Positions 44,027 to 51,369 of a stretch of 64,000 nucleotides of DNA are shown here, piece by piece (within the stretch, counting starts at the first letter, position 1; each line of letters begins with the position of its first letter). This DNA comes from Geminicoccus roseus DSM 18922. GTDB lineage: Bacteria > Pseudomonadota > Alphaproteobacteria > Geminicoccales > Geminicoccaceae. The stretch lies in contig NZ_KE386572.1 of the NCBI RefSeq assembly GCF_000427665.1, positions 2,566,196-2,630,195 of the forward strand, read 5' to 3'. The notes beneath the pieces were generated by a model. The model was given only the letters and a program-made list of their open reading frames with translations. It was not told the DNA's origin and did no database searches. The translations under genes were made by a program, and so were the position numbers.

Positions 44027-44838
44027 CGGCGGGTCCTCTTGACTATCTGCATCGCAATCTGATCGCGCAGGAACGGAAGGCTCCTAGTGAGCCTGCCGGT
44101 TGGAGATGCCGGAGCATCCTGGTTCGCGAGGACCTGGCGGAGCTGCGCGAACGGACGATCCCCATCGACCGGTCCATCCAGGCGCAGCCCATAGCTGCCG
44201 GGACGGACCTGATGGGAAGGGAAGGGAAGGGGATCGCTGCCCGGGAGCACCCGACGGCCGGCTGCCTCGATCTGCCCGAACGGCCGGGGCGCCGGCCAGA
44301 ACCAGGGGCGCCCGCCATTGTCGCCCAGGAAGAGCTGGGACGCTTCGGGGCTCGCCAGCACATCCGCGAGCAGCCGGCCACGGCGACCCGACCATTTCCC
44401 GAAGCCCCAGGGGACTACCGGCAGGGCGCCTGCCTCGACTGCCCTGGCCAAAGCCGAGCGGAACTGGGTGCCATCGGCAATCGGATCGTCCAGCCCGAGG
44501 GTCAGCAGTTCCAGCCCTTCGGCGGTCTGGACCTGACGTCCGGCCGTGACCACGACCTCCTGCCCGGTGCGGTCGGCGAGCGTCAGAGTGACCCCGTCGC
44601 CGTGCCGGTGGACCCTCCAGCCATCCGGGGGAGTGGATGCCAGCTCGCGGAATGCGAAATCCCGGGCGGTCTCGGTGAACAGAAGCCAGGGGAGCTCCGC
44701 GCCGGCCGCTCGAGCGTGCCGCAGCGCCGCCGTCAGGAAGGTCGGCCGGTCGAAGGACGGATAGAGATGGACATGCGCGTCGACCAGGATCCGCCGCATC
44801 GACCCGACCGCCTCCTGCCGAGCCGGCCGCTCCCCCAT
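44023..44838 (-). CDS. PHP-like putative metal-dependent hydrolase
   Basis: 271 residues. A metal-binding DAHVHLYPSFD motif opens the fold near residue 18, and further residues placed like a TIM-barrel hydrolase site follow: VVPWGFGKWSGRRGRL, LGDNGGRPWFWP and VLPGSDPLPFP (a GSD near the expected late Asp). The start at 44838 is chosen because GGAGG lies six bases upstream; MRRILVDAHV (44799) is an alternative. It is the first gene of a four-gene leftward chain with overlapping junctions. Function not established; homologues appear in glycan-type clusters. It could be a phosphoesterase or deacylase. Confidence 0.65.
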   Translation of the reverse strand: MGERPARQEAVGSMRRILVDAHVHLYPSFDRPTFLTAALRHARAAGAELPWLLFTETARDFAFRELASTPPDGWRVHRHGDGVTLTLADRTGQEVVVTAGRQVQTAEGLELLTLGLDDPIADGTQFRSALARAVEAGALPVVPWGFGKWSGRRGRLLADVLASPEASQLFLGDNGGRPWFWPAPRPFGQIEAAGRRVLPGSDPLPFPSHQVRPGSYGLRLDGPVDGDRPFAQLRQVLANQDAPASPTGRLTRSLPFLRDQIAMQIVKRTRR

Positions 44839-45213
44839 TCTGTCCTCCAAGCCCATAGCTTTGTTCGACAATCTCGATGTGTCGCCGATTGCGCGCGAGA
44901 GGTGTGGCCTATGACCCGAACCATTGCAAGCCGAGGCTCGCATCATGATGCAGCGGCCGGACACCATCATCGCCGTCTCGACCATGGTAGAAGCAGAAAC
45001 CGGGCAGATGAAGGCCTGTCTCCTTCGTTCAGGGTGGCCAGTGATATCTATCTCGCCCCTCATTAAGATTTGCCTAACATCTTGTCGGTATGATGCGCAT
45101 CACAACGCTGTTGACGATGTTTCCGATGAGACCCGGCTCGTGTACGAAACCGCCGCGCACGGCCGGCTCGCCCTCCTCGTCCCGTCCGTGCTGCCCCAGC
45201 GGAGCGATCTCAG
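44839..45213. other. 375-bp divergent promoter region of the glycan-type cluster
   Basis: No gene supported. It separates the PHP-like gene from the divergent epimerase gene. The middle is comparatively AT-rich (about 45040-45110, with GATATCTATCTC and CATTAAGATTTGCC), so both promoters probably lie here. Two short frames cross it without family motifs. Confidence 0.5.
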
Positions 45214-46206
45214 ATGACGGATACCCCCCCTCGGCGCGCGCTGGTCACCGGCGCCACCGGATTCACCGGCTGGTACGTGGCCAAGGAACTGCTGGCCCAG
45301 GGCTTCCAGGTGCGGGCGCTGGTGCGCGACCCGGCCAAGGGCGGAGAGCTGGTCCAGGCCGGCATGGAGGTCGTGTCGGGTGATCTGCGCGACGCCGCCA
45401 GCCTGAAGCAGGCGGTGGAGGGCTGCACCCATGTCTTCCATATCGGCGCGCTCTACCGTGAGGCCCGCTTCGCCGATTCCGTCTATTTCGACGTCAACGT
45501 CACCGGGACCGGCCACCTGTTCGAGGCAGCGCTCCAGCAGGGTGCCAGGGTGGTCCACTGCAGCACGGTGGGGGTGCATGGCGACATTGAAGGCATCGCC
45601 GACGAGAACGCTCCGATCGCGCCCGGGGATGTCTACCAGGAGAGCAAGGTCCAGGGGGAGGAGCTGTTCCAGGACTATCTGCGGCGCGGCATGATCGGCG
45701 CCTGCTTCCGCCCGGCCGGCATCTACGGACCGCGCGACACCCGGTTCCTGAAGCTGTTCCGGACCATCCGGGACCGGAAGTTCCGGATGTTCGGCAGTGG
45801 CGAGATTCTCTACCACCTGACTTATGTCGAGGATCTCGCTCGCGGGATCGTGTTGCTGGGCACCCATCCCGCCGCGATCGGCGAGACCTTCATCCTGACG
45901 GGCGCCCGCTACACCACGCTGAACGAGCTGGTCGCGCTGACGGCGGAGGCGGTGAAGGTGCCGCCCCCCAAGGGCCGCCTGCCGATCGCGCCGCTGCTGG
46001 TGGCCGCCGCCGCCTGCGAGGCCTTGTGCAAGCCGTTCGGCATCGAGCCGCCGCTGCATCGTCGCCGGACCGACTTTTTCACGAAGTCGCGCGCCTTCAC
46101 CAGCGCCAAGGCGGAGCGGCTGGTCGGCTATGCGCCCGTGGTCGACCTGCGCGAGGGGCTGGGGCGGACCGCACAGTGGTATTTCGAGCAGGGGCTGCTG
46201 AAATAG
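45214..46206 (+). CDS. NAD-dependent epimerase/dehydratase (HpnA/DFR-like)
   Basis: 330 residues, extended short-chain dehydrogenase. GATGFTG is at 13-19, then VVSGDLRD, FHIGALYREARFADSVYFDV, NVTGTGHLFEAAL, VHCSTVGVHGD and the catalytic YQESK. The style is close to dihydroflavonol-reductase-like proteins and the hopanoid-associated epimerase HpnA, but no hopanoid gene is near. A GGAGCG ribosome site precedes the ATG. It is divergent from the PHP/glycosyltransferase/amidotransferase chain and probably supplies a sugar precursor or performs a reduction in the same pathway. Confidence 0.9.
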   Translation: MTDTPPRRALVTGATGFTGWYVAKELLAQGFQVRALVRDPAKGGELVQAGMEVVSGDLRDAASLKQAVEGCTHVFHIGALYREARFADSVYFDVNVTGTGHLFEAALQQGARVVHCSTVGVHGDIEGIADENAPIAPGDVYQESKVQGEELFQDYLRRGMIGACFRPAGIYGPRDTRFLKLFRTIRDRKFRMFGSGEILYHLTYVEDLARGIVLLGTHPAAIGETFILTGARYTTLNELVALTAEAVKVPPPKGRLPIAPLLVAAAACEALCKPFGIEPPLHRRRTDFFTKSRAFTSAKAERLVGYAPVVDLREGLGRTAQWYFEQGLLK

Positions 46207-46359
46207 GCTGCGCGGCAACCTTGGAAAGGCAACGGGCCGGACCGTAAGCGGCCGCTGGCCCGGCGGCCGCGAGGCTGGCTCTCAATCAACCGATGCGGCG
46301 GCGGATCCGCCAGCCGATGGCCTGGGCTGCCCATGGCGGCAGCGACTCGTCAGGGGCCG
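46207..46359. other. Spacer after the epimerase gene
   Basis: GC-rich, no gene; contains several interrupted GGCC/GCCGCC palindromes. It leads into the tandem repeat. Confidence 0.4.
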
Positions 46360-46640
46360 TCCCTCGACACGCGGTGCCAGACCCGCCCAGCCGCCTCTCC
46401 AGGCGCTTCGGTCCAATCCGCGCTGGCTGCCGCAGCCGCAGGCACGCCTTCGCGCGATGCTTCCGGGCGATGCCAGGCTGGGGTGCCTTGGCTGGACCAG
46501 CCCAAGCCACGCGACGTCCCCCGACACGCGGTGCCAGACCCGCCCAGCCGCCTCTCTGGGCGCTTCGGTCCGATCCGTGCTGGCTGCTGCAACGGCAGGC
46601 ACAATTTCGCGCGGTGCTTCTGGGGGCGAGGGCAGGCTAG
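46360..46640. repeat. 157-bp tandem direct repeat (two copies)
   Basis: Copy 1 starts at 46360 (TCCCTCGACACGCGGTGCCA) and copy 2 at 46517 (TCCCCCGACACGCGGTGCCA), an exact 157-bp period. The first 80 bases differ at only a few positions, later parts more. Copy 2 stops resembling copy 1 at about 46640, exactly where the IS630-type element begins. Related sequence (GGACCAGCCCGAGCCAAGC at 47848, compare GGACCAGCCCAAGCCACGC at 46494) reappears beyond the element. Confidence 0.85.
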
Positions 46641-46812
46641 AGCATCTTCCGATCAGGCTGCATCATTGTCGCAGCCGGCGGCGGTAGAATAGTTGCCGCA
46701 TTCCTGCGGGCCGAAGGCGCTGGCGGCGGTGCCGATGGCGGTCCACAGGCCAGTGATGCTGCGCTCGGCGGCCTTGCGCAGGAGGGCCTTGAGCTTGGCA
46801 AAGGCGTTCTCG

Positions 46813-46875
46813 CCTCCCGGTCCTGCTGGACCGGGCCCTTTCAGGGTACGGACGATCCGGCTCCTGCCGGATCAC
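46813..46875. repeat. Multi-hairpin insertion A in the IS630 transposase
   Basis: About 60 bp. The order on + is: stem CCCGGTCC-tgct-GGACCGGG (46816-46835), mini-stem CCCT-ttc-AGGG (46836-46846), 7-nt spacer TACGGAC, and stem GATCCGGC-tcct-GCCGGATC (46854-46873). It interrupts transposase codons between 'DFDP' and 'NAFAKLK'. Confidence 0.8.
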
Positions 46876-46980
46876 GGATCAAAGTCAGGACCATAGGGCG
46901 GCAGGTAAAGCAGTCTGGCGCCGGCATCTTCGATCGCCTTGCGCATGCCGGGTACTTTGTGGCTGCCAAGGTTGTCCAGG

Positions 46981-47041
46981 AAAGGCCAGCAGGCCTTTCA
47001 TCCGACTCCTGCAGGGAGCGCGGTCAGGAGACCGCGAAGGG
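46981..47041. repeat. Multi-hairpin insertion B in the IS630 transposase
   Basis: 61 bp. The order on + is: stem AAAGGCC-agca-GGCCTTT (46981-46998), 7-nt spacer CATCCGA, mini-stem CTCC/GGAG (47006-47018), and stem CGCGGTC-agga-GACCGCG (47019-47036). Removing 61 bp restores the transposase reading from 'GDTVI' to 'LDNLGSHK'. Confidence 0.8.
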
Positions 47042-47788
47042 ATGACCGTATCGCCAGGCCGCAGCTCAGGCACCAGCACCTGGTCGATATAGGCCTGGAA
47101 GGTAATGCCGTTCATCGGCCCACCGAGAACCATTGGAGCTACCATGCCGGTCCAACGCAGGCCGGCTAGGAAAGTCGTGGTCTTCCAGTGTCCGTGTGGG
47201 AGGGCACCGCGAAGACGTTCGCCCATGCGGCTACGGCCGCGCGGTCGAGCCATCTTGGTGGAGGTCCCGTCAATCGCCGCTGGCGCTCGACCATCACTGA
47301 AGACCAGTGGTTCCGGCTCGAGAGCTGGCCCTCGAACCATGCCCGGCGCCGCTTCAGGGCATCGGGCCGGTCCTGCCCGGCCGCCTGCGCCGACTTTTTT
47401 CTGAGCGTGAGTTCGTGCCGGTCCAAGAACCGTCACAGCGTCGCAATGCCAGCGGAAATGCCGGAAGTCGCCATGGCGGTTCTGAGCTCGCCGAGCGTGA
47501 TGTCGGGCGTGCGGTCCACCAGTTGCAGGATCAGCGCTGCATGCGCCTCGATCCGCGACGAGCGTCGGTCGCCGCCCGATGCCCCGGGCAGGATCGGACC
47601 CGTCGCGCGCAGCCTTGCGTACCAGCGGATGGCGCTCGACAAGCTGACCTCGGAGCGTGCCGCGGCCGACCGGCACGACGCGCCTGCCGACACGGCCCGC
47701 ACCACCCGCTCGCGAAGATCGACCGACAGCGCCTTGGACATCCCTCTGCCAGCCTCCCTACCGGCCAGCAGCTTGAATCACATCCTTA

Positions 47789-48542
47789 GCCCTTCGAGGA
47801 TCCCAGGCGATGCAGTCAGCTCGGAAACCGCTCTGGGCGTTCTGAGCGGACCAGCCCGAGCCAAGCAACGTCTCTACCTTTGTCGCCCATCGTAACCCGC
47901 ATCATGGCGTTCGCTGCGCCCGTCCATTCTCCCGGGACATCGGTAGCGTCCGGGAAGGCAAGGTGCAGAGACCGGGATGGTGCTGCCCAGCTGGTGGGCC
48001 TGCTCCAGGTTGTCCCGGAACGGTCTGGACATCCGGCAATCGGCGGCTGGGCGCAACGACACGCTGGTGCGCGAACTCCTTCAGCAAATGCGGTCTGGAC
48101 ATTGTTTCGGCCGGGGCGGGATCGCGGGCCGGGCACCTAGTCCCGGCTGGTGGGCATGACGGCAGGAGGCGGATGCCGGGCGCTCCGTGGCGTGGTGCGA
48201 TACCTGGGCCGGCAGGTCATCGGTGCGGCCATGGGTGATTGATGCGGCCGCACGGCGGCGCGGTAACCGGATCGTCCGCATGCGCCGGGGCACGCCAAGC
48301 TGCCGGATCCCTGCGATTGGCCGCTCCTCCGTGCTTGCAGATTGTTCAGGTCGAAAAGTCATCGCCAGCAAGCGTAGAGAGATATCCGCAGATCGAGAGA
48401 ATAATTCTCCAGAACAACGAACATTACATGCATGAACTAGCAGCAAAGTGATGCTGATCACAGCAATGTGCAACAAACCCGTGGCAGAGCAGCCGGGAAG
48501 TGTTCAAGGATACGCCTTTCGACGTCGTGATCGGGCAAGGAA
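47789..48542. other. Gene-free region between the IS630 remnant and the membrane protein gene
   Basis: About 750 bp with no supported gene. 47848-47875 resembles part of the 157-bp repeat. 48340-48530 is clearly more AT-rich than the rest of the window (for example GAGAATAATTCTC, a small palindrome) and probably includes the promoter and leader of the next gene. Confidence 0.55.
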
Positions 48543-49145
48543 ATGCTTGAGTATTTTTCAGCATCCATGGGCGTGGCGGCGGGCTGCATCGCGATCGTCG
48601 GCGAGATCTGGTACAATGGCTCGATCCTGTCCGGGCGGACGCGGCCGGACCGCCTGGCCTGGTGGATCCTGGCGCTCACCGGCTGGCTGGGGGTGGGCAG
48701 CCATCTCGCCCTTGGAGGCGGGTGGAGCGTGCTGGTGCCCCTGGTGATCGCCATCGGGATGACCGTCACCGCGATCCTGTCCTTTCTCCACGGCGCGCCC
48801 CTCATGCGCGGAGGACTTGACCGGGCTGCGCTGGTGACGGTGGCGCTCGGCCTGCTCGCCTGGGGCATGTTCGGTGCCCCGCTGCTGGCGATGCTGGCGT
48901 TGATCGTGGTCGACACCGCGGCCATGGCGCTCAACATTCACAAGGCATGGCAGCTGCCGGGCTCCGAAGCGCGCACCCCCTGGGCCATTGCGGTGCTGGC
49001 CGACCTGGTCAACCTCCTGGCGGTCGACCCGAGCGGACATGGCTGGATCCTGCCCTGCTATCTCCTGGTGACCAACCTGCTGATGCTCGCCAGCATCATC
49101 GCCGCCACCAGCCGGCCGTTGCCGCCGCAGCCGGTCGAGCCTTGA
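48543..49145 (+). CDS. Uncharacterised multi-pass membrane protein
   Basis: 200 residues with about six or seven hydrophobic segments and short loops. Recognisable stretches include GVAAGCIAIVGEIWYNGSIL, RLAWWILALTGWLGVGSHLA, LVIAIGMTVTAILSF and VDTAAMALNIHKAWQLPGSE. The alternation of small helices and two Trp-rich turns recalls PQ-loop-like or other small membrane families, but I cannot assign one. Start ATG 48543 follows CAAGGAA. It is flanked by mobile-element debris and an empty region, so there is no operon context. Confidence 0.75.
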   Translation: MLEYFSASMGVAAGCIAIVGEIWYNGSILSGRTRPDRLAWWILALTGWLGVGSHLALGGGWSVLVPLVIAIGMTVTAILSFLHGAPLMRGGLDRAALVTVALGLLAWGMFGAPLLAMLALIVVDTAAMALNIHKAWQLPGSEARTPWAIAVLADLVNLLAVDPSGHGWILPCYLLVTNLLMLASIIAATSRPLPPQPVEP

Positions 49146-49156
49146 GCAGCTCGACC
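49133..49156. other. Hairpin across the membrane-protein stop codon
   Basis: GGTCGAGC and GCTCGACC form an 8-bp stem with loop CTTGAGCA that contains the TGA stop. Possible 3' mRNA structure. Confidence 0.35.
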
Positions 49157-49671
49157 ATCCGCCGCATCTGCCCACTTCCGTGCAAGGCAGTGCCGGTCGG
49201 GCCGACGAACGGGAAGGCTTGGGTGTCGCCTGATCGGAGCCACCGGCAACGGTCTGACCGCCTCCCGCAACCCCCGGCTGCGGGTCCGGCCATCACCTGT
49301 GGGTCAGCGGTTGTCGGGACCGGTGCGTCAGGCCGACCCTCCGGCCACATCCCCACCGGCGGGCGAGGTGCACGGCATGCGGGCGCTGGACGGCTGGATC
49401 CTGCCTGGTTCGGCTGAGGCCGCCCGGCCGCCCGACATGATGCCGCCATGGACCCAGCCAGCCTGGACCCGGACAGCCGCGGCGCCCGGCTTCGGCCGGG
49501 CCGAAGCCCGCGGCCCGCCTCGGTGCGGCCGGACCCCGCCCGAGCATCGGGACAGCCGGCGTCGGACCAGCCTGGATCGGCTCTCCGGCACCTGGCCTCG
49601 GCGAGCCGGGCGATCTTCCAGGACCAGCCAGCCCCCCTGGCCAGTCGGACTCCGCCAGCGGGTGCGGCTAT
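49157..49671. other. 515-bp gene-free region
   Basis: No gene supported. A striking nested hairpin lies at 49476-49514: outer GCCGCGG/CCGCGGC around inner GGCTTCGGC-CGG-GCCGAAGCC. As it is about 160 bp past the stop of the leftward TPP enzyme gene, it may end that transcript. The remainder is Pro/Arg/Ala-coding noise in all frames. Confidence 0.5.
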
Positions 49672-51270
49672 TCAGGCGGCTTCCAGCCAATTGTCGTCCT
49701 CGCGGACCTCGATGATGGTCGGACCGTCGGCCCGGGCCGCCTCGATCAGCGCTGCGGTCAGCTCGGCCGCGGAACCGGGCCGGACATGGCGGCAGCCATA
49801 GGCCTGGGCGATCGCGCCGAATTCCGGGGTGAACGGATGGACCGCCAGTTCCTCGATCGAGCGGTTGCGCATGCCGAGCGCGATCTGGCCGAGCGAGCGG
49901 TTGTTCCAGAGCAGGATCGGCAGGGGCAGGTTCTCTTCCCGCGCGGTGCCGAGCTCGGCCAGGGTGAACTGGATGCCGCCATCGCCGATCAGCGCCACCA
50001 CCGGGGTCTGGGGCTTCGCCAGCTTCGCGCCGATGGCGGCCGGCAGGGCGTAGCCCAGCGTGCCGAAGCCTGCCGGGTGGAACCAGGTGCGCGGCTGGTC
50101 GGTCGGGTAGCGGCTGTTGCCGCTATAGGCGATCATGGTCATGTCGCTGAACACCATGCCCTCTTCGGGCAGGGCGGCGCGCAGGGCGCCCAGGACCTTC
50201 TCGTGCTTGTGCTCGAGCGGGATCGTGGCGGCGCGGTGCGCGCGCCGGAGTTCCTGGACCCGCTCGGCCGGCGCCGGCCGCCCCTCCGGCAGCGCTTCTG
50301 CCAGTGCGGCCATGGTGGCGCCGGCATCGGCCAGGATCGCGATCTCCGCCGGGAAATCGCGGTCGAGCTGGTCGGGGTCGAGGTCGACCCGGATGATCTT
50401 GCCGGGGATCTCCAGCCGCTCGGCCCAGATGTCGTTCTCCGCCAGCTCGGTGCCGATCGCGATCACCAGGTCGGCCTCGCCCAAGAGGGCATGGGCGCCG
50501 GAAAAGGTCAGGATCGAGCCGGCATGGTTGGGATGGTCCTGCGGCAGGACGCCCTTGCCGGCGATGGTGGTGAAGGCGACCGCACCGGTCCTGGCGACGA
50601 AGTCCCGGGCGGCCGGTGCGGCATCCACGCAGCCGCCGCCCAGCACCACCACCGGCAGGCGGGCCGCCTGGATCAGCGCCGCGGCCTCGGCGACCTGCCG
50701 GGGAGCCGGATGGGCACGTTCGGCTGGTCGGCGCGGCCAAGCACCCCGGCCACCCCGGCGTTCCGCCACGTCCAGCGGCACCTGCAAGACGATCGGGCGC
50801 GGCCGTTCCAGGGTGAGGTGGCGGAAGCAGGCGGCCAGCACCTCGTCGACCTCCTCGGGCGACTGCACCGTCCGGGTCAGCCGGGTGATCGGCGCCACCG
50901 TGGCGCGCTGGTCGCCGATCTCGTGCAGGCGGCCGCGGCTGAGACCGCCGCCATCCATCGGGTTCAGCGTGGTCAGCACCAGGACCGGCACGCTGTCGGA
51001 ATAGGCCTGGCCGATCGCGGTGGCGGCGTTGAGCAGGCCAGGCCCGGTGATCAGGCAGGCCACCCCCGGCTGGCCGGTGGCGCGGGCATAGCCGTCCGCC
51101 ATGAACACGCCGGCCTGCTCGTGGCGGATGCCGACATGGCGGATGCTGGCGCGGGCCATCGCGTCATAGAGCTGCAGCGTATGCACCCCCGGGATGCCGA
51201 ACACCGTGTCGACCCCGTAGGCGATCAGGCCCTCGATCAGGGCTTCGGCAGTGGAGGGGGCGTTCTTCAA
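49672..51270 (-). CDS. TPP-dependent decarboxylase/synthase (AruI / acetolactate synthase-like)
   Basis: 532 residues, three-domain TPP enzyme. The N-terminal PYR domain has YGVDTVFGIPGVHTLQLYDA and catalytic Glu in RHEQAG (near residue 50). The central domain has VVVLGGGCVDAA. The C-terminal PP domain has the TPP/Mg motif IGDGGIQFTLAELGTAREEN with NNRSLGQIA. The 'GIPGVHT' form is typical of 5-guanidino-2-oxopentanoate decarboxylase (AruI)-like proteins rather than IlvB, but arginine-transaminase genes are absent, so the substrate is open. The TTG start at 51270 follows GGAAGGATC. Divergent from the acyl-CoA synthetase gene, 99 bp apart. Confidence 0.88.
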   Translation of the reverse strand: MKNAPSTAEALIEGLIAYGVDTVFGIPGVHTLQLYDAMARASIRHVGIRHEQAGVFMADGYARATGQPGVACLITGPGLLNAATAIGQAYSDSVPVLVLTTLNPMDGGGLSRGRLHEIGDQRATVAPITRLTRTVQSPEEVDEVLAACFRHLTLERPRPIVLQVPLDVAERRGGRGAWPRRPAERAHPAPRQVAEAAALIQAARLPVVVLGGGCVDAAPAARDFVARTGAVAFTTIAGKGVLPQDHPNHAGSILTFSGAHALLGEADLVIAIGTELAENDIWAERLEIPGKIIRVDLDPDQLDRDFPAEIAILADAGATMAALAEALPEGRPAPAERVQELRRAHRAATIPLEHKHEKVLGALRAALPEEGMVFSDMTMIAYSGNSRYPTDQPRTWFHPAGFGTLGYALPAAIGAKLAKPQTPVVALIGDGGIQFTLAELGTAREENLPLPILLWNNRSLGQIALGMRNRSIEELAVHPFTPEFGAIAQAYGCRHVRPGSAAELTAALIEAARADGPTIIEVREDDNWLEAA

Positions 51271-51369
51271 GGCGTGATCCTTCCCGTTGGCCGGCCTATC
51301 GTGCCCCCAGGCAAGGCGATGCGGCAACCGCATCCCCGGAAATAATCGGCCAGGCATCGGGGAAGGCAC

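Larger units (their letters stand above)
46653..47741 (-). pseudogene. IS630 family transposase, inactivated
   Basis: Starts MSKALSVDLRERVVRAVSAG at 47741 with an HTH (SCRSAAARSEVSLSSAIRWY). At 47433-47435 a TGA replaces the expected Trp in 'ATLWRFLDRHEL'; reading continues in frame through LTLRKKSAQAAGQDRPDALK. A frameshift follows near 47335, then MARPRGRSRMGERL, HGHWKTTTFLAGLRWTGMVA and VLVPELRPGDTVI. A 61-bp insertion splits 'DTVI/LDNLGSHKVPG', a second splits 'DFDP/IENAFAKLKALL', and the frame ends GPQECGNYSTAAG. The catalytic DDE blocks cannot be joined in one frame, so it is dead. Confidence 0.88.
46639..47788 (-). mobile_element. Decayed IS630 family element
   Basis: About 1.15 kb. 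The left end reads AGCATCTTCCGATCAGGCTG (46641); the right end read inward is GGATGTGATTCAAGCTGC (47787-47770). The two ends can be aligned as a degenerate inverted repeat sharing a GAT(T)CA.GCTG core. The transposase is disrupted by a nonsense codon, a frameshift and two hairpin-rich insertions. It abuts the second copy of the 157-bp repeat. Boundaries are approximate. Confidence 0.75.

Noticed and set aside
46282-46692. Possible repeat protein encoded across the 157-bp repeats
   Set aside because: Frames on both strands are open only because of GC content, the period (157) is not divisible by three, so the copies fall in different frames, and no ribosome site or family match is seen.
46813-47041. 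Integron attC sites or a pair of ordinary terminators as explanation of the hairpin insertions
   Set aside because: They lack attC core sites (RYYYAAC/GTTRRRY) and bulged long stems, have no U-runs, and lie inside a transposase reading frame.
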